Below are positions 1 through 8,651 of a DNA stretch of 64,000 nucleotides, piece by piece; position 1 is the stretch's first letter; every line of letters begins with the position of its first letter. The notes beneath the pieces were generated by a model that worked only from the letters and a program-made list of their open reading frames with translations, made no database searches and was not told the DNA's origin. The translations under genes were made by a program, and so were the position numbers. The stretch spans positions 930,001 to 994,000 of the forward strand of contig CP051232.1 of assembly GCA_017792445.1 (NCBI GenBank). Reading direction: 5' to 3'. This stretch comes from Maritimibacter sp. Lineage in GTDB: Bacteria; Pseudomonadota; Alphaproteobacteria; Rhodobacterales; Rhodobacteraceae.

Positions 1-554
1 GATTCCTGCGGCACGTCGTCCCGCTTGGGCAGGATGTCGGCCACTTTCTTGCCGCGGCGCTGCGCAACCTGACGGGGGCTGGATTCGTTTTTCAGCCCGT
101 CGATGGTCGCACGGATCATGTTGTAGGGGTTCTGGGTGCCGATCGACTTGGCGACGACGTCCTGAACGCCCAGCATCTCGAACACGGCGCGCATCGGACC
201 ACCGGCGATGATACCGGTACCGGCGGGCGCGGTGCGCATGACGACGCGGCCAGCGCCGTGACGGCCGAAGACGTCATGGTGCAGGGTGCGGCCTTCGCGC
301 AGCGGCACTCGGATCATCTGGCGCTTGGCTTGCTCGGTGGCTTTACGGATGGCCTCGGGGACCTCCTTGGCCTTGCCCTTGCCAAAGCCGACACGGCCCT
401 TCTGGTCGCCCACGACGACGAGCGCGGCGAAACCGAAACGCTTACCGCCTTTGACGGTCTTCGAAACGCGGTTGATCGCGACAAGGCGATCGGCGAATTC
501 CGGAGCTTCATCGCGCTCGCGACGGTTGCCCCGCTGGTTGGGTTCTCTGGCCAT
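1..554 (-). CDS. rpsE: 30S ribosomal protein S5 (3' end cut by window edge)
   Basis: This is the S5 protein of the small subunit, which helps form the decoding site and mRNA entry tunnel. About 184 residues are visible, from the ATG (complement of 552-554) to the window edge. The S5 double-stranded-RNA-binding fold is recognisable from [20 protein letters not shown] and the later [13 protein letters not shown] stretch. The C-terminus lies outside the window, so the length cannot be judged. It is the last visible gene of the spc cluster, 132 bp after rplR; that gap is longer than most in the cluster and contains a hairpin. rpmD and rplO would be expected next. Confidence 0.97.
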   Translation of the reverse strand, partial: MAREPNQRGNRRERDEAPEFADRLVAINRVSKTVKGGKRFGFAALVVVGDQKGRVGFGKGKAKEVPEAIRKATEQAKRQMIRVPLREGRTLHHDVFGRHGAGRVVMRTAPAGTGIIAGGPMRAVFEMLGVQDVVAKSIGTQNPYNMIRATIDGLKNESSPRQVAQRRGKKVADILPKRDDVPQE

Positions 555-658
555 GCGGCCTCCTTGTACGTGGCGCACCGGGCGCCGGTCAGATCCAATC
601 CAGGTGAGCCTATGGCTCCCGGATCATCGGGGCGGACAAGCCGCCCGCATAGGTCGAA

Positions 659-679
659 GGGCGCGCAAGACGCGCGCCC
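659..679 (-). other. Hairpin between rplR and rpsE
   Basis: An 8-bp perfect GC-rich stem (659-666 with 672-679) closes a 5-nt loop a few bases after the rplR stop. No T-tract follows, so it is more likely an RNA-processing or stability hairpin than a terminator. Its role is inferred only. Confidence 0.4.
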
Positions 680-686
680 GCCGTGA

Positions 687-1046
687 TCAGAACTTCAGGC
701 CGCCTTCGCGGGCCGCATCGGCCAGCGCTTTGACCTTGCCGTGGAACAGGAAGCCACCACGGTCGAAGTAACATTCCTCGACACCGGCTTTCTTGGCGCG
801 CTCGGCAATCGCGGAACCCACCTTGGCGGCGGCTTCGACGTTGTTGCGGCCCACGACACCCAGGTCCTTCTCCATCGACGAAGCCGAAGCCAGGGTCACG
901 CCCTGAACGTCGTCGATCAGCTGGACGCTGATGTTCTTGTTCGAACGATGAACCGACAGGCGCACGCGCCCGGCGTTCATCTTGCGAAGCTTGTTCCGGA
1001 CGCGCAGACGGCGCTTCTGGAACAGTTCCCGTTTGGAAAGTGCCAT
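687..1046 (-). CDS. rplR: 50S ribosomal protein L18
   Basis: L18 binds 5S rRNA and joins it to the large subunit. The 119-residue length is normal. The basic N-terminus ([19 protein letters not shown]) and the C-terminal [20 protein letters not shown] block are diagnostic of the family. It lies 11 bp downstream of rplF in the spc cluster and is expected to be co-transcribed with it. Nothing unusual is seen in the protein. Confidence 0.98.
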   Translation of the reverse strand: MALSKRELFQKRRLRVRNKLRKMNAGRVRLSVHRSNKNISVQLIDDVQGVTLASASSMEKDLGVVGRNNVEAAAKVGSAIAERAKKAGVEECYFDRGGFLFHGKVKALADAAREGGLKF

Positions 1047-1057
1047 TTATCCGGTCC

Positions 1058-1591
1058 TTACTTCTTCTTACCTTCCTTGCGGAAGATATATTCGTCTTTG
1101 TACTTGATGCCCTTGCCCTTGTAGGGCTCCGGCTTCCGCCACTCGCGGATCTTCGCCGCGACTTCGCCGACACGCTGCTGATCGTTGCCTTCGACAATGA
1201 TCTCGGTCGGCTTCGGCGTGGTGACCGTGATGCCCTCGGGGACATCGAAGTTCACCTCGTGGCTGAGGCCGAGCGACAGTTTCAGGACGTTGCCCTGAGC
1301 CTGCGCACGATAGCCGACGCCGTTGATCTCGAGCTCTTTCTTGAAGCCCTCGGTCACGCCGGTCACCAGGTTCGCGACCTGGGTGCGGGACATCCCCCAC
1401 TGCTGCTTGGCACGCTTGGAGCTGCCGCGCGGAGTGACGGTGACGGTGTTGTCCTCGACCGCGATGTTCACATCATCGGTCGCGGTGAAGCTGCGGGTGC
1501 CTTTCGGTCCCTTCACTTCGACGGTCTGGCCGGACACCTTGGCTTCTACGCCAGAGGGCAGCTCGACCGGTTTTTTCCCAATACGAGACAT
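1058..1591 (-). CDS. rplF: 50S ribosomal protein L6
   Basis: L6 sits near the factor-binding centre of the large subunit. I chose the start giving [12 protein letters not shown] (177 aa). It matches the family N-terminus and is preceded by a strong AAGGAGGGG ribosome-binding site; the frame remains open 22 codons further upstream but overlaps rpsH. The C-terminal [15 protein letters not shown] signature is present, followed by a lysine-rich tail. The gap to rpsH is 10 bp, consistent with one transcript. Confidence 0.98.
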   Translation of the reverse strand: MSRIGKKPVELPSGVEAKVSGQTVEVKGPKGTRSFTATDDVNIAVEDNTVTVTPRGSSKRAKQQWGMSRTQVANLVTGVTEGFKKELEINGVGYRAQAQGNVLKLSLGLSHEVNFDVPEGITVTTPKPTEIIVEGNDQQRVGEVAAKIREWRKPEPYKGKGIKYKDEYIFRKEGKKK

Positions 1592-1601
1592 CAGCCCCTC
1601 C

Positions 1602-1994
1602 TTAGAAGACCGTGCAAAGCACCTCGCCGCCAACGTTCTGGCTGCGGGCGTTTGCATCCGACATCACGCCTTTCGACGTGGAGACGATCGAGACGCCGAG
1701 ACCCTGACGGACCTGCGGAACGTCCTTGACGCTCATGTAGACCCGGCGACCGGGCTTGGAGACGCGCTTGAGTTCACGAATGACCGGGGTGCCTTCGTAG
1801 TACTTCAGGCTGATTTCGATGGCCGGGTGGCCGTCGACGGTCGTCGTGGGTTCGTAGCCGCGGATGTAACCTTCGTCGGTCAGCACATCCAGGACCCAGG
1901 CACGCAGTTTCGAGGCGGGGGTGACCACGGTGGACTTGCCGCGCAGTTGCGCGTTCCGGATCCGGGTCAGCATATCTCCGAGAGGATCGTTCAT
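1602..1994 (-). CDS. rpsH: 30S ribosomal protein S8
   Basis: S8 is a primary 16S rRNA-binding protein of the platform and, in E. coli, the translational repressor of the spc operon. The protein has 130 residues, a normal length. It starts [16 protein letters not shown] and ends with the conserved [20 protein letters not shown] region that contacts helix 21. It lies 12 bp after rpsN. Whether S8 autoregulates this cluster cannot be seen from sequence alone. Confidence 0.98.
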   Translation of the reverse strand: MNDPLGDMLTRIRNAQLRGKSTVVTPASKLRAWVLDVLTDEGYIRGYEPTTTVDGHPAIEISLKYYEGTPVIRELKRVSKPGRRVYMSVKDVPQVRQGLGVSIVSTSKGVMSDANARSQNVGGEVLCTVF

Positions 1995-2006
1995 TTCATA
2001 CCCTCC

Positions 2007-2312
2007 TTACCAGCTCGACTTGACCATACCGGGGATCTGCCCGGCGGAGCCCAGTTCACGCAGCATGATCCGCGAAACCTTCAGCTTACGGTAGTAAGCG
2101 TGCGGACGTCCGGTCAGCTGGCAACGGTTGTGAAGACGGGTGGCCGAGCTGTTGCGCGGCAGTTTGGCAAGCTTCAGGGAAGCGCGGAAACGCTCTTCCA
2201 TCGGCTTGGATTCGTCGTTCACGATCTCTTTCAGCGAGGCGCGTTTGGCGGCGTACTTGTCCACCAGCTTCTGGCGCTTCTTCTCGCGTTCGATCATTGC
2301 TTTCTTAGCCAT
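2007..2312 (-). CDS. rpsN: 30S ribosomal protein S14 (zinc-independent form)
   Basis: S14 belongs to the small-subunit head. At 101 aa it is the long form without the paired CxxC zinc motif; only a single Cys is seen, in NRCQLTGRP. The conserved tail [19 protein letters not shown] is intact. It lies 13 bp after rplE and 12 bp before rpsH. The long, zinc-independent version is the usual one in proteobacteria, so nothing is odd here. Confidence 0.98.
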   Translation of the reverse strand: MAKKAMIEREKKRQKLVDKYAAKRASLKEIVNDESKPMEERFRASLKLAKLPRNSSATRLHNRCQLTGRPHAYYRKLKVSRIMLRELGSAGQIPGMVKSSW

Positions 2313-2325
2313 GATGTGTCGCTCC

Positions 2326-2886
2326 TTAAGCGGTGAACGGCATGTTGAAGTGCTTCAACAGCGCCTTTGCTTCCGCGTCGTTCGACGCGTTGGTGGTGAT
2401 GATGATGTCCATGCCCCAGACCTCGTCGACCTTGTCGAAGTCGATTTCGGGGAACACGATGTGTTCCTTGAGGCCCATCGCAAAGTTGCCACGGCCGTCG
2501 AACGACGGCTTCACGCCGCGGAAGTCGCGGACGCGCGGCAGCGCGATGGTGATCAGGCGATCCAGGAATTCGTACATCTGGTCACCGCGCAGGGTGACTT
2601 TCGCGCCCAGCGGCATGTCTTCACGAACGCGGAAGCCGGCGATGGACTTCTTGGCGATCGTGGTGACGGCCTTCTGACCGGCGATCTTGGTCAGGTCTTC
2701 CTGAGCCGATTTCGCCTTCTTCGAGTCCTTCACGGCCTCGGCGCCACAGCCGATGTTCAGAACGATCTTCTCCAGCGAGGGGATCTGCATGTCGTTCTTG
2801 TAGCCAAACTCTTCCTTCATCGCGCCACGGATGGTGTCGCGGTAAAGGGTGCGCAGGCGGGGGGTGTAGTTCGCAGCGTCCAGCAT
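2326..2886 (-). CDS. rplE: 50S ribosomal protein L5
   Basis: L5 binds 5S rRNA with L18 and forms an intersubunit bridge. The length is 186 aa. Recognisable segments are [34 protein letters not shown] and the C-terminal [19 protein letters not shown]. The start codon overlaps the rplX stop by one base (TGATG), implying coupled translation. It is a standard member of the spc cluster. Confidence 0.98.
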   Translation of the reverse strand: MLDAANYTPRLRTLYRDTIRGAMKEEFGYKNDMQIPSLEKIVLNIGCGAEAVKDSKKAKSAQEDLTKIAGQKAVTTIAKKSIAGFRVREDMPLGAKVTLRGDQMYEFLDRLITIALPRVRDFRGVKPSFDGRGNFAMGLKEHIVFPEIDFDKVDEVWGMDIIITTNASNDAEAKALLKHFNMPFTA

Positions 2887-3191
2887 CAGATCACGTCTCC
2901 CGTGGTCTTGGCGAAGCGGACTTTCTTGCCGTCTTCCATCTTGAAGCCGACGCGGGTCGCTTTGCCGTTTGCATCGAGGAAAGCCAGGTTCGACAGGTCG
3001 ATGGGCATCGCCTGCGGACGACGGCCGCCCTGCGTGGTCTGGGTCTGCTTGGTGTGGCGGATCGCGACGTTGATGCCTTCGACCACGGCCTTACCGGCTT
3101 TCGGGTCGACAGAGACGATCTCGCCTTCCTTGCCCTTGTCCTTGCCGGACAGGACGACGACCTTGTCGCCTTTTTTCAGTTTAGCGGCCAT
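2886..3191 (-). CDS. rplX: 50S ribosomal protein L24
   Basis: L24 is an early assembly initiator of the large subunit. The 101-aa protein has the N-terminal KOW motif ([20 protein letters not shown], about residues 6-25) and the [13 protein letters not shown] region. It is separated from rplN by one base and overlaps rplE by one base, so the three genes are probably translated as a coupled block. Confidence 0.98.
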   Translation of the reverse strand: MAAKLKKGDKVVVLSGKDKGKEGEIVSVDPKAGKAVVEGINVAIRHTKQTQTTQGGRRPQAMPIDLSNLAFLDANGKATRVGFKMEDGKKVRFAKTTGDVI

Positions 3192-3192
3192 C

Positions 3193-3561
3193 TTACAGCA
3201 CCTCCGGGGCGAGCGAGATGATCTTCATGAAGTTCTTGGCACGCAGTTCACGCACAACCGGCCCGAAGATACGGGTACCGACCGGCTCACCTGCGTTGTT
3301 CAGGATCACGGCGGCGTTGCGGTCAAAGCGGATGGCGGTGCCGTCTTCACGACGGACTTCCTTGGCGGTGCGCACGACGACGGCCTTACGGACGTCACCT
3401 TTCTTAACGCGGCCGCGCGGGATGGCTTCCTTCACGGAGACGACGATGATGTCGCCCACCGAAGCGTACTTACGCTTGGAACCACCCAGGACCTTGATGC
3501 ACTGAACTTTCCGGGCACCGGAGTTGTCAGCGACATCCAGATTGGTCTGCATCTGGATCAT
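3193..3561 (-). CDS. rplN: 50S ribosomal protein L14
   Basis: L14 lies at the 30S interface and is the binding site of silencing factor RsfS. The 122-aa length is standard. It begins [20 protein letters not shown], and the family core [17 protein letters not shown] is present. A 74-bp gap separates it from rpsQ; the gap holds a short GGGGGT/ACCCCC inverted repeat but no clear terminator. Confidence 0.98.
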   Translation of the reverse strand: MIQMQTNLDVADNSGARKVQCIKVLGGSKRKYASVGDIIVVSVKEAIPRGRVKKGDVRKAVVVRTAKEVRREDGTAIRFDRNAAVILNNAGEPVGTRIFGPVVRELRAKNFMKIISLAPEVL

Positions 3562-3635
3562 TTGGTTTCTCCCGACCTATGGGGGTTGGTCTTGTTCTAC
3601 CCCCCAGGGTTTCGATCAAACCGGATGGTGGGACC

Positions 3636-3866
3636 TTAGGCGGTCACCACCTCCCAGCGTTTCGACTTCGAGACCGGCGGGCATTCTTGAATGCGCACGG
3701 TATCGCCGACCTTGAATTGGTTTTCCGGATCGTGAGCCCGGTACTTCTTGGACTTCCGAACGGTCTTGTGCAGCAGCGGGTGCTTGAAGCGACGCTCGAC
3801 CGAGACGGTGACCGTCTGGTCGTTCTTGTCCGAGGTGACGGTGCCTTGCAGGATACGTTTGGGCAT
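3636..3866 (-). CDS. rpsQ: 30S ribosomal protein S17
   Basis: S17 is a primary 16S rRNA-binding protein with an OB fold. At 76 aa it is at the short end of the family. It begins [20 protein letters not shown] and contains the [15 protein letters not shown] motif typical of S17. It follows rpmC after 4 bp, so translational coupling is likely. Confidence 0.97.
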   Translation of the reverse strand: MPKRILQGTVTSDKNDQTVTVSVERRFKHPLLHKTVRKSKKYRAHDPENQFKVGDTVRIQECPPVSKSKRWEVVTA

Positions 3867-3870
3867 AGTC

Positions 3871-4083
3871 TTACGCCTCCGACGCGGCGGCCGCCGCTTT
3901 TTCGTTCAGGATGGTCTTAACGCGCGCAACGTCGCGCTTCACCGAGCGCATGCGCGCGGTGCTTTCGAGTTGGCCCGAAGCCTGCTGAAAGCGCAGGTTG
4001 AAGGCTTCTTTCTTGAGATCGGACAGCTGATCGCGCAGCTGGTCCGGCGTCTTGTCACGCAGTTCCTTGGCATCAAGTGCCAT
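3871..4083 (-). CDS. rpmC: 50S ribosomal protein L29
   Basis: L29 is a small helical protein at the peptide exit tunnel and part of the docking site for trigger factor and SRP. The 70-aa sequence shows the two-helix pattern, with [20 protein letters not shown] and the arginine-rich [16 protein letters not shown], and ends in an alanine-rich tail. It does not follow rplP directly: a 2OG-oxygenase-like gene and a 277-bp gap lie upstream, so rpmC probably begins a separate transcription unit. Confidence 0.97.
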   Translation of the reverse strand: MALDAKELRDKTPDQLRDQLSDLKKEAFNLRFQQASGQLESTARMRSVKRDVARVKTILNEKAAAAASEA

Positions 4084-4360
4084 GTCGTCTTCCTTTCAAC
4101 ATCACCGGAGCGCCCCTTGGCCGGGTTACGCTGATTCCGGTGGAGTTCGTGATAGAGCGGCCCCATTACGCCCCGAGGGCGTGTTTGGCAACCCCCTTGG
4201 CGGGGAAAGCGGGTGTTTTGACCAATCTGGCTAAGGCGCAGAGGTCTGGTGCCGTCCGCCCCGCCCCCATGGGGCCGTGCTGCGCTTCGCACGATCACCC
4301 CAGCTTTTGCATCGGGGCGAGATGGTATGCGGGCAATTTCCGGCTTCGTCGGAGCGGCGC
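4084..4360. other. Non-coding gap between the oxygenase gene and rpmC
   Basis: This 277-bp stretch has no convincing gene; open frames on both strands lack family resemblance and good ribosome-binding sites. It holds a candidate minus-strand promoter and several short GC-rich inverted repeats, including CCCCATGGGG near 4265. It is the probable leader of the rpmC-rpsE transcription unit. Confidence 0.55.
4163..4191 (-). promoter_or_regulatory. Candidate promoter for the rpmC-rpsE unit
   Basis: On the minus strand a TTGCCA box (5 of 6 matches to the -35 consensus) is followed after 17 bp by TAATGG, a weak -10 match. The site lies about 80-110 bp upstream of rpmC. A promoter here would make sense because a terminator separates rplP from the downstream genes. 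It is judged by eye only. Confidence 0.35.
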
Positions 4361-4981
4361 TTATTCCCACTTATAGTTGAAGCTCACCGAGATCCGGTCG
4401 TCTTCCGACATATTCATCGGCACCTCGTGACGCAGCCAGCTTTCCCACAGCAGTACGTCGCCAACGGCGGGCTTGACGTAGATGAATGGCTTCAGGTCCT
4501 CGTCCGCGCCCTTCAACCGCGTTGGTGCGGCCATCATCATCGGCAGGCGGGGATCTTCCAGTTTCAGGGCCGACGTCCCTTCGGGCATCGCGACATAGGT
4601 CGTCCCCGAAATCACCGAATGCGGATGTATGTGGCTGGAATGGGTCCCGCCCTCGGGCAGGATGTTGATCCAAAGGTCTTCCAGCACCAGTGCCCTGTCA
4701 CCCAGATCGAAGGCGAGTTTCTCGGCGAAGGCCGCGACATGGGCGTCCAGGCACTTCACCACTTCCGCAAAGATCGGGAACCGCCACGGCAGGTCCGTCA
4801 GCGAGGCATAGGAGGTGTACCCGGGATAGTCGTTCTTCTCGCACCACTCCTGCCCCGCCTCGTCATCCTCGGCGATGGTGTAGCACGACGCCAGCAACTC
4901 GTCCTGGTCGACGGCTCCGCCAAGATCGGACAGGCCGGCCTGGTACAGGCGCGTGGCGAAGAGAGAGCGGATCGTGGACAT
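4361..4981 (-). CDS. 2OG-Fe(II) oxygenase-like protein (TIGR02466/PF13759-type) inside the S10 cluster
   Basis: This resembles the uncharacterised 2-oxoglutarate/Fe(II) oxygenase family with a cupin-like double-stranded beta-helix. I chose the start MSTIRSLFATRLYQAGL (206 aa); the open frame runs 28 codons further up into the terminator hairpin. The family core is visible: a HIHPHSVISGTTYV stretch carrying likely iron ligands, a distal LLWESWLRHEVPMN histidine, and an arginine in DDRISVSFNY suited to binding the 2OG carboxylate. It lies between rplP and rpmC, on the same strand. In E. coli the L16 arginine hydroxylase YcfD belongs to a different (JmjC) branch, so a ribosomal substrate here is only a hypothesis from position. 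Confidence 0.8.
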   Translation of the reverse strand: MSTIRSLFATRLYQAGLSDLGGAVDQDELLASCYTIAEDDEAGQEWCEKNDYPGYTSYASLTDLPWRFPIFAEVVKCLDAHVAAFAEKLAFDLGDRALVLEDLWINILPEGGTHSSHIHPHSVISGTTYVAMPEGTSALKLEDPRLPMMMAAPTRLKGADEDLKPFIYVKPAVGDVLLWESWLRHEVPMNMSEDDRISVSFNYKWE

Positions 4982-5030
4982 TGCGGCCTCATGGGTTCGG
5001 GTTGCGCCGATCCATAGGCGATGCGGCCAC

Positions 5031-5061
5031 AAAAGGAAAAGGGCGGGATTACCCCGCCCTT
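5031..5061 (-). terminator. Terminator after rplP
   Basis: A perfect 9-bp stem (AAGGGCGGG at 5039-5047 with 5053-5061) and 5-nt loop are followed on the minus strand by a T-rich tail (TTCCTTTT). It lies 38 bp beyond the rplP stop, so it should end or attenuate the rplB-rplP transcript before the oxygenase gene. Confidence 0.75.
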
Positions 5062-5072
5062 CCAAGATTTCG

Positions 5073-5099
5073 TAGAATGGGGTTCTACCCCATCCCCGC
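5073..5099 (-). repeat. Dispersed palindromic repeat, copy 1
   Basis: Read on the minus strand, this is GCGGGGATGGGG-TAGA-ACCCCATTCTACG, a 6-bp hairpin. It matches a second copy at 8565-8594 on the opposite strand almost base for base. It begins immediately after the rplP stop codon. Confidence 0.65.
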
Positions 5100-5513
5100 T
5101 TACCAGTCTTCGCGCTGAACGATACGCGACTTGATCGGCAGCTTCATCGCGGCAAGGCGCAAGGCCTCGCGGGCGATCGGCTCCGACACACCGTCGAGTT
5201 CGAACATCACGCGGCCGGGCTTGACCTTGCAGGCCCAGTAATCGACCGAACCCTTACCTTTACCCATCCGGACTTCGGTGGGCTTCGAGGTCACCGGGGT
5301 ATCCGGGAAGATCCGGATCCAGACACGGCCCTGACGCTTCATGTGACGCGTCATGGCACGACGTGCGGCCTCGATCTGGCGGGCGGTGATGCGCTCGGGC
5401 TGGATGGCCTTAAGACCAAACGTGCCGAAGTTCAGGTCGGAACCGCCCTTGGCTTCGCCACGGATCCGGCCCTTGTGCATCTTGCGGAATTTTGTGCGCT
5501 TCGGTTGCAGCAT
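5100..5513 (-). CDS. rplP: 50S ribosomal protein L16
   Basis: L16 organises the A-site region of the large subunit. The 137-aa protein starts [19 protein letters not shown] and contains the universally conserved [13 protein letters not shown] loop near residues 81-93. The arginine at residue 82 of that loop corresponds, with a one-residue offset, to the E. coli L16 arginine hydroxylated by YcfD. It follows rpsC by 12 bp and is the last gene before a terminator and the inserted oxygenase gene. Confidence 0.98.
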   Translation of the reverse strand: MLQPKRTKFRKMHKGRIRGEAKGGSDLNFGTFGLKAIQPERITARQIEAARRAMTRHMKRQGRVWIRIFPDTPVTSKPTEVRMGKGKGSVDYWACKVKPGRVMFELDGVSEPIAREALRLAAMKLPIKSRIVQREDW

Positions 5514-5525
5514 CTCTCAAACTCC

Positions 5526-6251
5526 TCAGTTGCGACGATCGCGGTCGCGACCACCGCCGGCGCCACGGGGCGCGGGACCTTCCTGGAGCTCCGCCTGACG
5601 ACGATCGCGAGCCGACGGGTCGTGCTCCATGATCTCGCCTTTGAAGATCCAGACCTTGATGCCGATGATGCCATAGGGCGTTTCGGCTTCGACGGTCGCA
5701 TAGTCGATGTCGGCGCGCAGGGTGTGCAGCGGCACACGGCCTTCGCGATACCACTCGGTCCGGGCGATCTCGGCGCCGCCAAGGCGGCCCGCGACGTTGA
5801 CCCGGATGCCCAGGGCACCCATCCGCATCGAGTTCTGCACCGCGCGCTTCATGGCGCGACGGAACGAGACACGACGTTCCAGCTGCTGAGCGATCGAGTC
5901 GGCCACCAGACGGGCGTCCAGCTCGGGCTTGCGAACCTCGACGATGTTGAGGTGCAGCTCGCTGTCGGTCATCTTCGCCAGCTTCTTGCGCAGGGTTTCG
6001 ATATCGGCGCCTTTTTTGCCGATGATCACGCCCGGACGCGCGGTGTGGACGGTCACCCGGCACTTCTTGTGCGGGCGCTCGATGATGACGCGGCTGACGC
6101 CGGCCTGCTTGCATTCCTTCTCGATGAACTCACGGATCGCGACGTCTTCGAGCAGGAGGTTGCCGTAGTCTTTGGTGTCGGCGTACCAGCGGCTGTCCCA
6201 GGTGCGGTTCACCTGCAGACGCATGCCGATCGGATTGACTTTATGACCCAT
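5526..6251 (-). CDS. rpsC: 30S ribosomal protein S3
   Basis: S3 lies at the mRNA entry site and contributes to helicase activity. The 241-aa protein has an N-terminal type-2 KH domain with the GxxG-like loop [16 protein letters not shown] (about residues 74-89) and the C-terminal S3 domain ([20 protein letters not shown]). A charged, glycine-rich tail ([13 protein letters not shown]) follows. Its first base overlaps the rplV stop. Confidence 0.98.
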   Translation of the reverse strand: MGHKVNPIGMRLQVNRTWDSRWYADTKDYGNLLLEDVAIREFIEKECKQAGVSRVIIERPHKKCRVTVHTARPGVIIGKKGADIETLRKKLAKMTDSELHLNIVEVRKPELDARLVADSIAQQLERRVSFRRAMKRAVQNSMRMGALGIRVNVAGRLGGAEIARTEWYREGRVPLHTLRADIDYATVEAETPYGIIGIKVWIFKGEIMEHDPSARDRRQAELQEGPAPRGAGGGRDRDRRN

Positions 6252-6631
6252 TAGGCTTGCTCCTCAACCTGGCGGACCTTGATGGTAAGCTCCGAGAACG
6301 GCTTGTGGATCTTGCCGAACCGGCCACGTGCCCGCGGACGGCCACGCTTCATGATCAGGTTCTTACCGACCCAGGCTTCGGCGACGATGAGTTCATCGAC
6401 GTCCAGGCCGTGGTTGTTCTCGGCGTTGGCGATCGCGGACTGAAGGCATTTCTTCACGTCCTCGGCGATCCGCTTGCGGCTGAAGGTCAGGTCGTTCAGA
6501 GCCTTGTCGACCTTCTTGCCACGGATCATCGCCGCAACCAGGTTCAGTTTCTGCGGGGAAGTACGCAGCATGCGCAGCTTCGCCATCGCTTCGTTCTCCG
6601 CCACGCGGCGCGGATTCTTTTCCTTACCCAT
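6251..6631 (-). CDS. rplV: 50S ribosomal protein L22
   Basis: L22 lines the nascent-peptide exit tunnel. The 126-aa length is normal. Diagnostic segments are [40 protein letters not shown] and the tunnel-facing [13 protein letters not shown] loop. It is 5 bp from rpsS and overlaps rpsC by one base, in a tight run with rplB, rpsS and rpsC. No macrolide-resistance-type insertion is evident in the loop. Confidence 0.98.
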   Translation of the reverse strand: MGKEKNPRRVAENEAMAKLRMLRTSPQKLNLVAAMIRGKKVDKALNDLTFSRKRIAEDVKKCLQSAIANAENNHGLDVDELIVAEAWVGKNLIMKRGRPRARGRFGKIHKPFSELTIKVRQVEEQA

Positions 6632-6636
6632 GACGC

Positions 6637-6915
6637 TTACTTCCTCTTGGCTTTCTTGTCGGCCGCGTGACCGTAGTAGGTCCGCGTCGGCGAGTATTCA
6701 CCGAACTTCTGGCCGATCATGTCTTCGGTGACCAGCACGGGAATGTGCTTCTTGCCGTTGTAGACGCCAAAGGTGAGGCCCACGAACTGCGGCAGGATGG
6801 TCGAACGACGCGACCAGATCTTGATGACTTCATTGCGGCTCGATTCACGAGCCTTCTCGGCCTTCTTGAGGACATAAGAGTCGACAAAGGGGCCTTTCCA
6901 AACTGCACGTGCCAT
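6637..6915 (-). CDS. rpsS: 30S ribosomal protein S19
   Basis: S19 forms a dimer-like unit with S13 in the 30S head. The 92-aa protein begins [18 protein letters not shown] and carries the family core [19 protein letters not shown] and the [20 protein letters not shown] stretch. It follows rplB by 3 bp. All features are standard. Confidence 0.98.
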   Translation of the reverse strand: MARAVWKGPFVDSYVLKKAEKARESSRNEVIKIWSRRSTILPQFVGLTFGVYNGKKHIPVLVTEDMIGQKFGEYSPTRTYYGHAADKKAKRK

Positions 6916-6918
6916 GAA

Positions 6919-7761
6919 TTAGCGCCCCTTCTTCCTGGCGTGACGGCTGCGAATGATGAGCTTCGACGACGCCTTCTTGCGGCTGCGGGTCTTCGCACCC
7001 TTGGTCGGCTTGCCCCACGGGGTCACCGGGTGACGACCGCCCGAAGTCCGGCCTTCACCACCGCCGTGGGGGTGATCGATCGGGTTCATGACGACACCGC
7101 GGACGGAGGGACGCTTGCCATAGTGGCGCATCCGGCCCGCTTTACCGAAGTTCTGGTTCGAGTTGTCGGGGTTCGACACGGCACCGACGGTGGCCATGCA
7201 TTCCTGACGGACCATGCGCAGTTCGCCCGAGGACAGGCGGATCTGAGCGTAGCCACCGTCACGGCCGACGAACTGGGCATAGGTGCCCGCGGCGCGCGCG
7301 ATCTGGCCGCCCTTGCCGGGCTTCATCTCGACGTTGTGGACGATGGTACCGATCGGCAGGCCCGAGAACGGCATCGCGTTGCCCGGCTTGATGTCGGCCT
7401 TCGCCGCGGCGATCACCTTGTCGCCGACGCCAAGACGCTGCGGGGCCAGGATGTAGGCCTGCTCGCCATCGGTGTACTGCACCAGCGCGATGAACGCGGT
7501 ACGGTTGGGGTCATATTCGATGCGGACGATCACGCCTTCGACGTCAAACTTGTTCCGTTTGAAGTCGACGATGCGGTAGAGCCGCTTCGCTCCGCCACCA
7601 CGGCGGCGCTGGGTAATACGTCCGGTGTTGTTCCGGCCGCCCTTCTTGGTCAGACCCTCGGTGAGGGACTTGACAGGACGTCCTTTCCACAGCTCCGAAC
7701 GGTCGATCAGCACCAGCCCGCGCTGGCCCGGCGTCGTCGGCTTGTACGACTTGAGTGCCAT
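6919..7761 (-). CDS. rplB: 50S ribosomal protein L2
   Basis: L2 is needed for peptidyl-transferase activity and subunit joining. The 280-aa length is normal. The conserved C-terminal [20 protein letters not shown] segment, with the histidine important for peptide transfer, is intact. It is the first gene of a transcription unit separated from rplW by a terminator, a DUF4174 gene and a second terminator. It therefore needs its own promoter or readthrough. A 130-nt leader with a hairpin precedes it. Confidence 0.98.
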   Translation of the reverse strand: MALKSYKPTTPGQRGLVLIDRSELWKGRPVKSLTEGLTKKGGRNNTGRITQRRRGGGAKRLYRIVDFKRNKFDVEGVIVRIEYDPNRTAFIALVQYTDGEQAYILAPQRLGVGDKVIAAAKADIKPGNAMPFSGLPIGTIVHNVEMKPGKGGQIARAAGTYAQFVGRDGGYAQIRLSSGELRMVRQECMATVGAVSNPDNSNQNFGKAGRMRHYGKRPSVRGVVMNPIDHPHGGGEGRTSGGRHPVTPWGKPTKGAKTRSRKKASSKLIIRSRHARKKGR

Positions 7762-7812
7762 GCTTTCTGTCTTCCGTTTAGCAATGCAGACCTTTGCGGC
7801 CCGCTATGTTTG

Positions 7813-7839
7813 GGCGCTTCGTTATGTGGATGAAGCGCC
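7813..7839 (-). other. Leader hairpin upstream of rplB
   Basis: A perfect 8-bp inverted repeat (GGCGCTTC at 7813-7820, GAAGCGCC at 7832-7839) closes an 11-nt loop about 50 nt upstream of the rplB start. It could be a regulatory leader structure for this part of the split S10 operon. No T-tract follows, so it is not a plain terminator. Function is speculative. Confidence 0.4.
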
Positions 7840-7881
7840 GAGGTATAGGGCCCCGAAGGTCCCCGGTTTTCTGTTCTTGCG

Positions 7882-7913
7882 AACAAATACAAAGCCCCGG
7901 ACGAATCCGGGGC
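7882..7913 (-). terminator. Terminator after the DUF4174 gene
   Basis: An 8-bp perfect stem (GCCCCGGA with TCCGGGGC, 7894-7901 and 7906-7913) with a 4-nt loop is followed on the minus strand by TTTGTATTTG. It lies about 80 bp after the DUF4174 stop and would isolate that gene from rplB. Confidence 0.75.
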
Positions 7914-7992
7914 GTTGCGGATGACCCCCTTTAAGGAAAGTGCCCCCGGGGGTCAAGGCCAATGCGGGTGGGCTGCCCTGGCCGGCCGGGCC

Positions 7993-8442
7993 TCAGCCGC
8001 CCGACATCTCGCGGCGGCGCATCGGCATCGCGTCTATCGTGGCGAACAGCGCGTCCGGGCTGACCGGCTCGGCGCTGTTGATTTTCACGCCACCGTCCTT
8101 GCCGACCAACACCATGGCGAAGCCGTCGACCTCCAGCCCCTGCCGGATCGCGCCCTGCTGTTCGGGCGCCGTGTCGGTCAGGACGACAATGTCCCGGTCT
8201 TCCAGCGCCGGGGCCACCGCCTCCAGTTGGTCGCGCGCAGCGGTATAAGTGCCGTCATCTTCGCCCGCGCCGAACAGCAGAACGACCCGCTTGTCCCACC
8301 GGTAGCTGTTCAGATCGGACGCTGCCGGATCAAGGGGGCGGAAGATCTCCGGCCCGCTGGATTGCGCCGAGGCGCCAGAGGCCAGCGTGGCTGCGCCGAG
8401 CGCGATGGCGAGAGGAGTAAGAAGTGTACGGAAGGCGGGCAT
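7993..8442 (-). CDS. Secreted DUF4174-domain protein inside the S10 cluster
   Basis: The 149-aa protein has a clear Sec signal peptide (MPAFRTLLTPLAIALGAATL, then ASGASAQ). Its mature part resembles the thioredoxin-fold-like DUF4174 family: WDKRVVLLFGAGEDDGTYTA and later VLVGKDGGVKI. No CxxC redox motif is present, so thiol redox activity is unlikely. Function is unknown; the location is presumably periplasmic. It sits between rplW and rplB with a hairpin terminator on each side, so it should be expressed independently. A weak promoter-like TTGAAC is visible about 90 bp upstream. Confidence 0.8.
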   Translation of the reverse strand: MPAFRTLLTPLAIALGAATLASGASAQSSGPEIFRPLDPAASDLNSYRWDKRVVLLFGAGEDDGTYTAARDQLEAVAPALEDRDIVVLTDTAPEQQGAIRQGLEVDGFAMVLVGKDGGVKINSAEPVSPDALFATIDAMPMRRREMSGG

Positions 8443-8564
8443 GTTGGTGTCTCCGGGTGTCTGTGTGTCTTGGGTTCCCTTGGTCTACGCATGATGGGCG
8501 GTTTGCGTTCAATCATCTCACGGCGGGTTGAAGATGTGGCGTGTCGGGACTGATCGGTGTTCGC

Positions 8565-8594
8565 GCGGGGGATGGGGTGCAACCCCATCCTACG
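8565..8594 (+). repeat. Dispersed palindromic repeat, copy 2
   Basis: This is GCGGGGGATGGGGT, a short loop, then ACCCCATCCTACG, forming a perfect 9-bp hairpin with a 3-nt loop (8570-8590). It matches the copy at 5073-5099 on the other strand. It lies between rplW and the DUF4174 gene, upstream of the latter. Confidence 0.65.
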
Positions 8595-8651
8595 GGGCAT
8601 CCATCAAGGGCCGGGTTTCCAGGACAAAACCGCCGCCCGGACACAGGAACG

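Noticed and set aside
2140-3639. 499-codon plus-strand open frame across rpsN-rplN
   Set aside because: It crosses several unmistakable ribosomal genes on the other strand and has no recognisable domain.
4077-4376. 99-codon plus-strand frame in the rpmC upstream gap
   Set aside because: No ribosome-binding site, no known family and no supporting codon pattern; the region is better explained as a leader with promoter.
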